Source: Aliarcobacter vitoriensis (GTDB lineage Bacteria > Campylobacterota > Campylobacteria > Campylobacterales > Arcobacteraceae). Taken from it: a stretch of 64,000 bases of DNA. The position numbers and the translations under genes are program-made. The notes under the pieces are model-generated. The model was given only the letters and a program-made list of their open reading frames with translations. It searched no databases and was not told where the DNA came from. The stretch spans positions 62,001 through 126,000 of the forward strand of contig NZ_PDKB01000001.1 of assembly GCF_003316695.1 (NCBI RefSeq), in the 5' to 3' direction. This document shows, piece after piece, positions 62,255 through 64,000 of the stretch (position 1 is its first letter; the number at the start of each line of letters is the position of its first letter).

Positions 62255-64000
62255 ATGTCAAAACAACTATTACAAAAACAAGCAGATACAATAAGATTTT
62301 TAGCTGCTGATATGGTACAAAGAGCAAACTCTGGACACCCAGGTGCTCCAATGGGATTAGCAGATATTGCAACAGTCTTAAGTAAACATTTAAATATAAA
62401 TCCAGCTGATGAAAAATGGCTAAATAGAGATAGACTGGTTTTTTCAGGTGGTCATGCAACAGGATTAGTTTACTCTTTACTTCATTTATGGGGCTTTGAT
62501 GTATCTGTAAATGATATGAAAAACTTTAGACAAACTCATTCAAAAACTCCAGGACATCCAGAATATGGACATACTCACGGAATAGAAATCACAACTGGAC
62601 CATTGGGACAAGGTATAGCAAATGCCGTTGGTTTTGCAGCAGCTGGAAAATATGCACAAAATTTACTTGGAAATGATGTAATAAATCATAAAGTTTATTG
62701 TCTTTGTGGAGATGGAGATTTACAAGAAGGGATTTCTTATGAATCAACTGCAACAGCAGGACATTTAAAACTTGATAATCTTGTAATTATTTATGATAGT
62801 AACTCAATTACAATTGAAGGAGATACAAGTATTGCTTGGAGCGAAAATGTTAAAAAAAGATTCCAAGCTATTGATTTTGAAGTAATAGAAATAGATGGAC
62901 ACAATTTTGAACAAATTGATAAAGCTTTAGTTCAAGCAAAAAATTCAACACAACCAGTTTTAATAATAGCAAAAACGGTTATTGCAAAAGGTGCAGTTAC
63001 TCTTGAAGGAAGTCACCATTCACATGGAGCTCCACTAGGAGTTGATGAGATAAAACAAGCAAAAATAAAAGCTGGATTTGATCCAGAAGTTGATTTTTTT
63101 GTAAGTGCTGATGTAAAAGGTGCTTTTGATAAATTGATAGTTGGTTCAACTTTACAAAATGCTTGGAATGAAAGTTTGAGTTTGGAAACTAAAGAGAAAA
63201 TAAAAGAGCTACAAAATCCAAATTTTGACTCTATTGTTTATCCAACTTTTGAAGCAGGAACTAGTGTTGCTACAAGAGATTCAAACCATAAAATATTAAA
63301 TGCAATAGCTTCTTTCGTTCCAAGTTTTTTAGGTGGAAGTGCTGATTTAGCTCCATCAAACAAAACTGAATTAAAAGGTATGGGAGATTTCCCAAATGGT
63401 AGAAATATCCATTTTGGTATAAAAGAACACGCAATGGCTGCGATTACAAATGCTATGAATTTATATGGATTATTTAGAGTTTATAGTGCAACTTTTTTTG
63501 TATTTAGTGATTATTTAAAACCAAGTGCAAGAATAGCAGCACTTGCAGGTATTCCTCAACACTTTATTTGGACTCACGATAGTATTGGAGTTGGAGAAGA
63601 TGGACCAACTCATCAACCAATTGAGCATTTAAGTCAATTTAGAGCATTACCAAATTTTTATACATTTAGACCAGCTGATGCTACTGAAAATGTGGATTCT
63701 TGGAAGATTGCACTTAAAATGTCTGCACCTACTGCTTTTGTTTGTTCAAGACAAGGTTTAAAAGTTTTAAAAGATGAAAAAGCTTTTGGAAGTGTTGCAA
63801 ATGGTGGATATTTATTAAAACAAAGAGAGAATGCAACTATAACAATTATGGCAAGTGGAAGTGAAGTAAATTTGGCACTTCAAACAGCTTGTGACTTAGA
63901 AAAAGATGGAATATTTGCAAATATTGTTTCTGTTCCTTGTTTTGATTTACTTTTAGAGCAGGATGAAACTTATATAAATAAAATTATTGATAAAAATACA
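62255..64000 (+). CDS. tkt: transketolase, N-terminal 582 codons (runs off the window)
   Basis: The reading frame from ATG at 62255 is open to the window edge. It shows NSGHPGAPMGLADIA near residue 25 (thiamine diphosphate site), GHTHGIEITTGPLGQG near 106, CLCGDGDLQEGISYEST near 150 (metal-binding GDG) and KEHAMAAITNAMNLYG near 390 (pyrimidine domain). It moves two-carbon units between pentose and hexose phosphates. AGGAT precedes the ATG. The last part of the C-terminal domain is missing only because of the window edge. Confidence 0.96.
   Translation, partial: MSKQLLQKQADTIRFLAADMVQRANSGHPGAPMGLADIATVLSKHLNINPADEKWLNRDRLVFSGGHATGLVYSLLHLWGFDVSVNDMKNFRQTHSKTPGHPEYGHTHGIEITTGPLGQGIANAVGFAAAGKYAQNLLGNDVINHKVYCLCGDGDLQEGISYESTATAGHLKLDNLVIIYDSNSITIEGDTSIAWSENVKKRFQAIDFEVIEIDGHNFEQIDKALVQAKNSTQPVLIIAKTVIAKGAVTLEGSHHSHGAPLGVDEIKQAKIKAGFDPEVDFFVSADVKGAFDKLIVGSTLQNAWNESLSLETKEKIKELQNPNFDSIVYPTFEAGTSVATRDSNHKILNAIASFVPSFLGGSADLAPSNKTELKGMGDFPNGRNIHFGIKEHAMAAITNAMNLYGLFRVYSATFFVFSDYLKPSARIAALAGIPQHFIWTHDSIGVGEDGPTHQPIEHLSQFRALPNFYTFRPADATENVDSWKIALKMSAPTAFVCSRQGLKVLKDEKAFGSVANGGYLLKQRENATITIMASGSEVNLALQTACDLEKDGIFANIVSVPCFDLLLEQDETYINKIIDKNT

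Noticed and set aside
62253-62459. 68-codon minus-strand frame
   Set aside because: It is antisense to the conserved N-terminus of transketolase.

Overview
The window is AT-rich bacterial chromosome that looks like Arcobacter/Aliarcobacter or a close relative in the Campylobacterota. The basis is the short flagellins, two Maf flagellin glycosyltransferases, a ptm/leg-type legionaminic acid operon like that of Campylobacter, the low GC content, and the use of TTG and GTG starts. I assigned this by reading the proteins, not by a database search. Coding density is high and nearly every gene sits in a directional operon. I saw no insertion sequence, prophage or CRISPR array.

Region 1 (1-19797, minus strand) is a surface-polysaccharide and flagellar glycan locus of about 20 kb. 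From its promoter-proximal end at 19797 it runs: a Maf glycosyltransferase; an unknown protein; a WecF-like 4-acetamido-4,6-dideoxygalactose transferase; then an unusual cassette of a beta-propeller glycosidase-like protein, a PhyH-type dioxygenase, an ATP-grasp ligase, an amidohydrolase, a methyltransferase and an RraA-like protein. WecE, a P-loop kinase and a small methyltransferase follow. After a 355-bp gap holding decayed rmlA/rmlB fragments come a GT2 glycosyltransferase, an FkbM-like protein, a cupin, a GDP-perosamine synthase-like aminotransferase, a methyltransferase, a GT4 glycosyltransferase, manC, gmd and the start of fcl. So GDP-mannose-derived sugars and a dTDP-derived amino sugar (Fuc4N) are both implied, but the dTDP-sugar supply genes are absent or ruined here.

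Region 2 (19911-31612, plus strand) is a nearly complete CMP-legionaminic acid operon: legB, legC, legH, legI, legG, ptmE, a PseA/PtmG-type amidotransferase, ptmF, ptmB/legF and ptmA. It ends in a second maf gene. It converges on two tandem, nearly identical flagellin genes on the minus strand (31641-33612), the probable targets of the sugar.

Region 3 (33800-50188) is housekeeping: trmA, a Suv3-like helicase, a large ankyrin-repeat protein, then glmU-coaBC-uppS-prepilin peptidase-lptF/G-truA-esterase-transglutaminase-like protease. Next is the hrcA-grpE-dnaK heat-shock operon, behind a consensus sigma-70 promoter and a CIRCE element, and a MltA murein hydrolase.

Region 4 (50189-64000) holds a TonB-dependent receptor interrupted by a frameshift exactly at a run of nine G (probable phase variation, OFF here), tRNA-Gly(TCC) and tRNA-Arg(TCT), a 40-residue lipoprotein gene, an oadA/oadG pair without oadB, an AraC/GyrI-type regulator, a divergent Aat-like aminoacyl-tRNA-protein transferase, a chemoreceptor with a C-terminal CheR/CheB-type pentapeptide, an orphan sensor kinase with a solute-binding domain, an MFS transporter and the 5' part of transketolase.

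The strongest leads are the G9 phase switch, the unexplained RraA/ATP-grasp/PhyH/amidohydrolase cassette beside wecE and wecF, the rmlA/rmlB remnants, and the possible internal start that would give oadA a free biotin-carrier protein.
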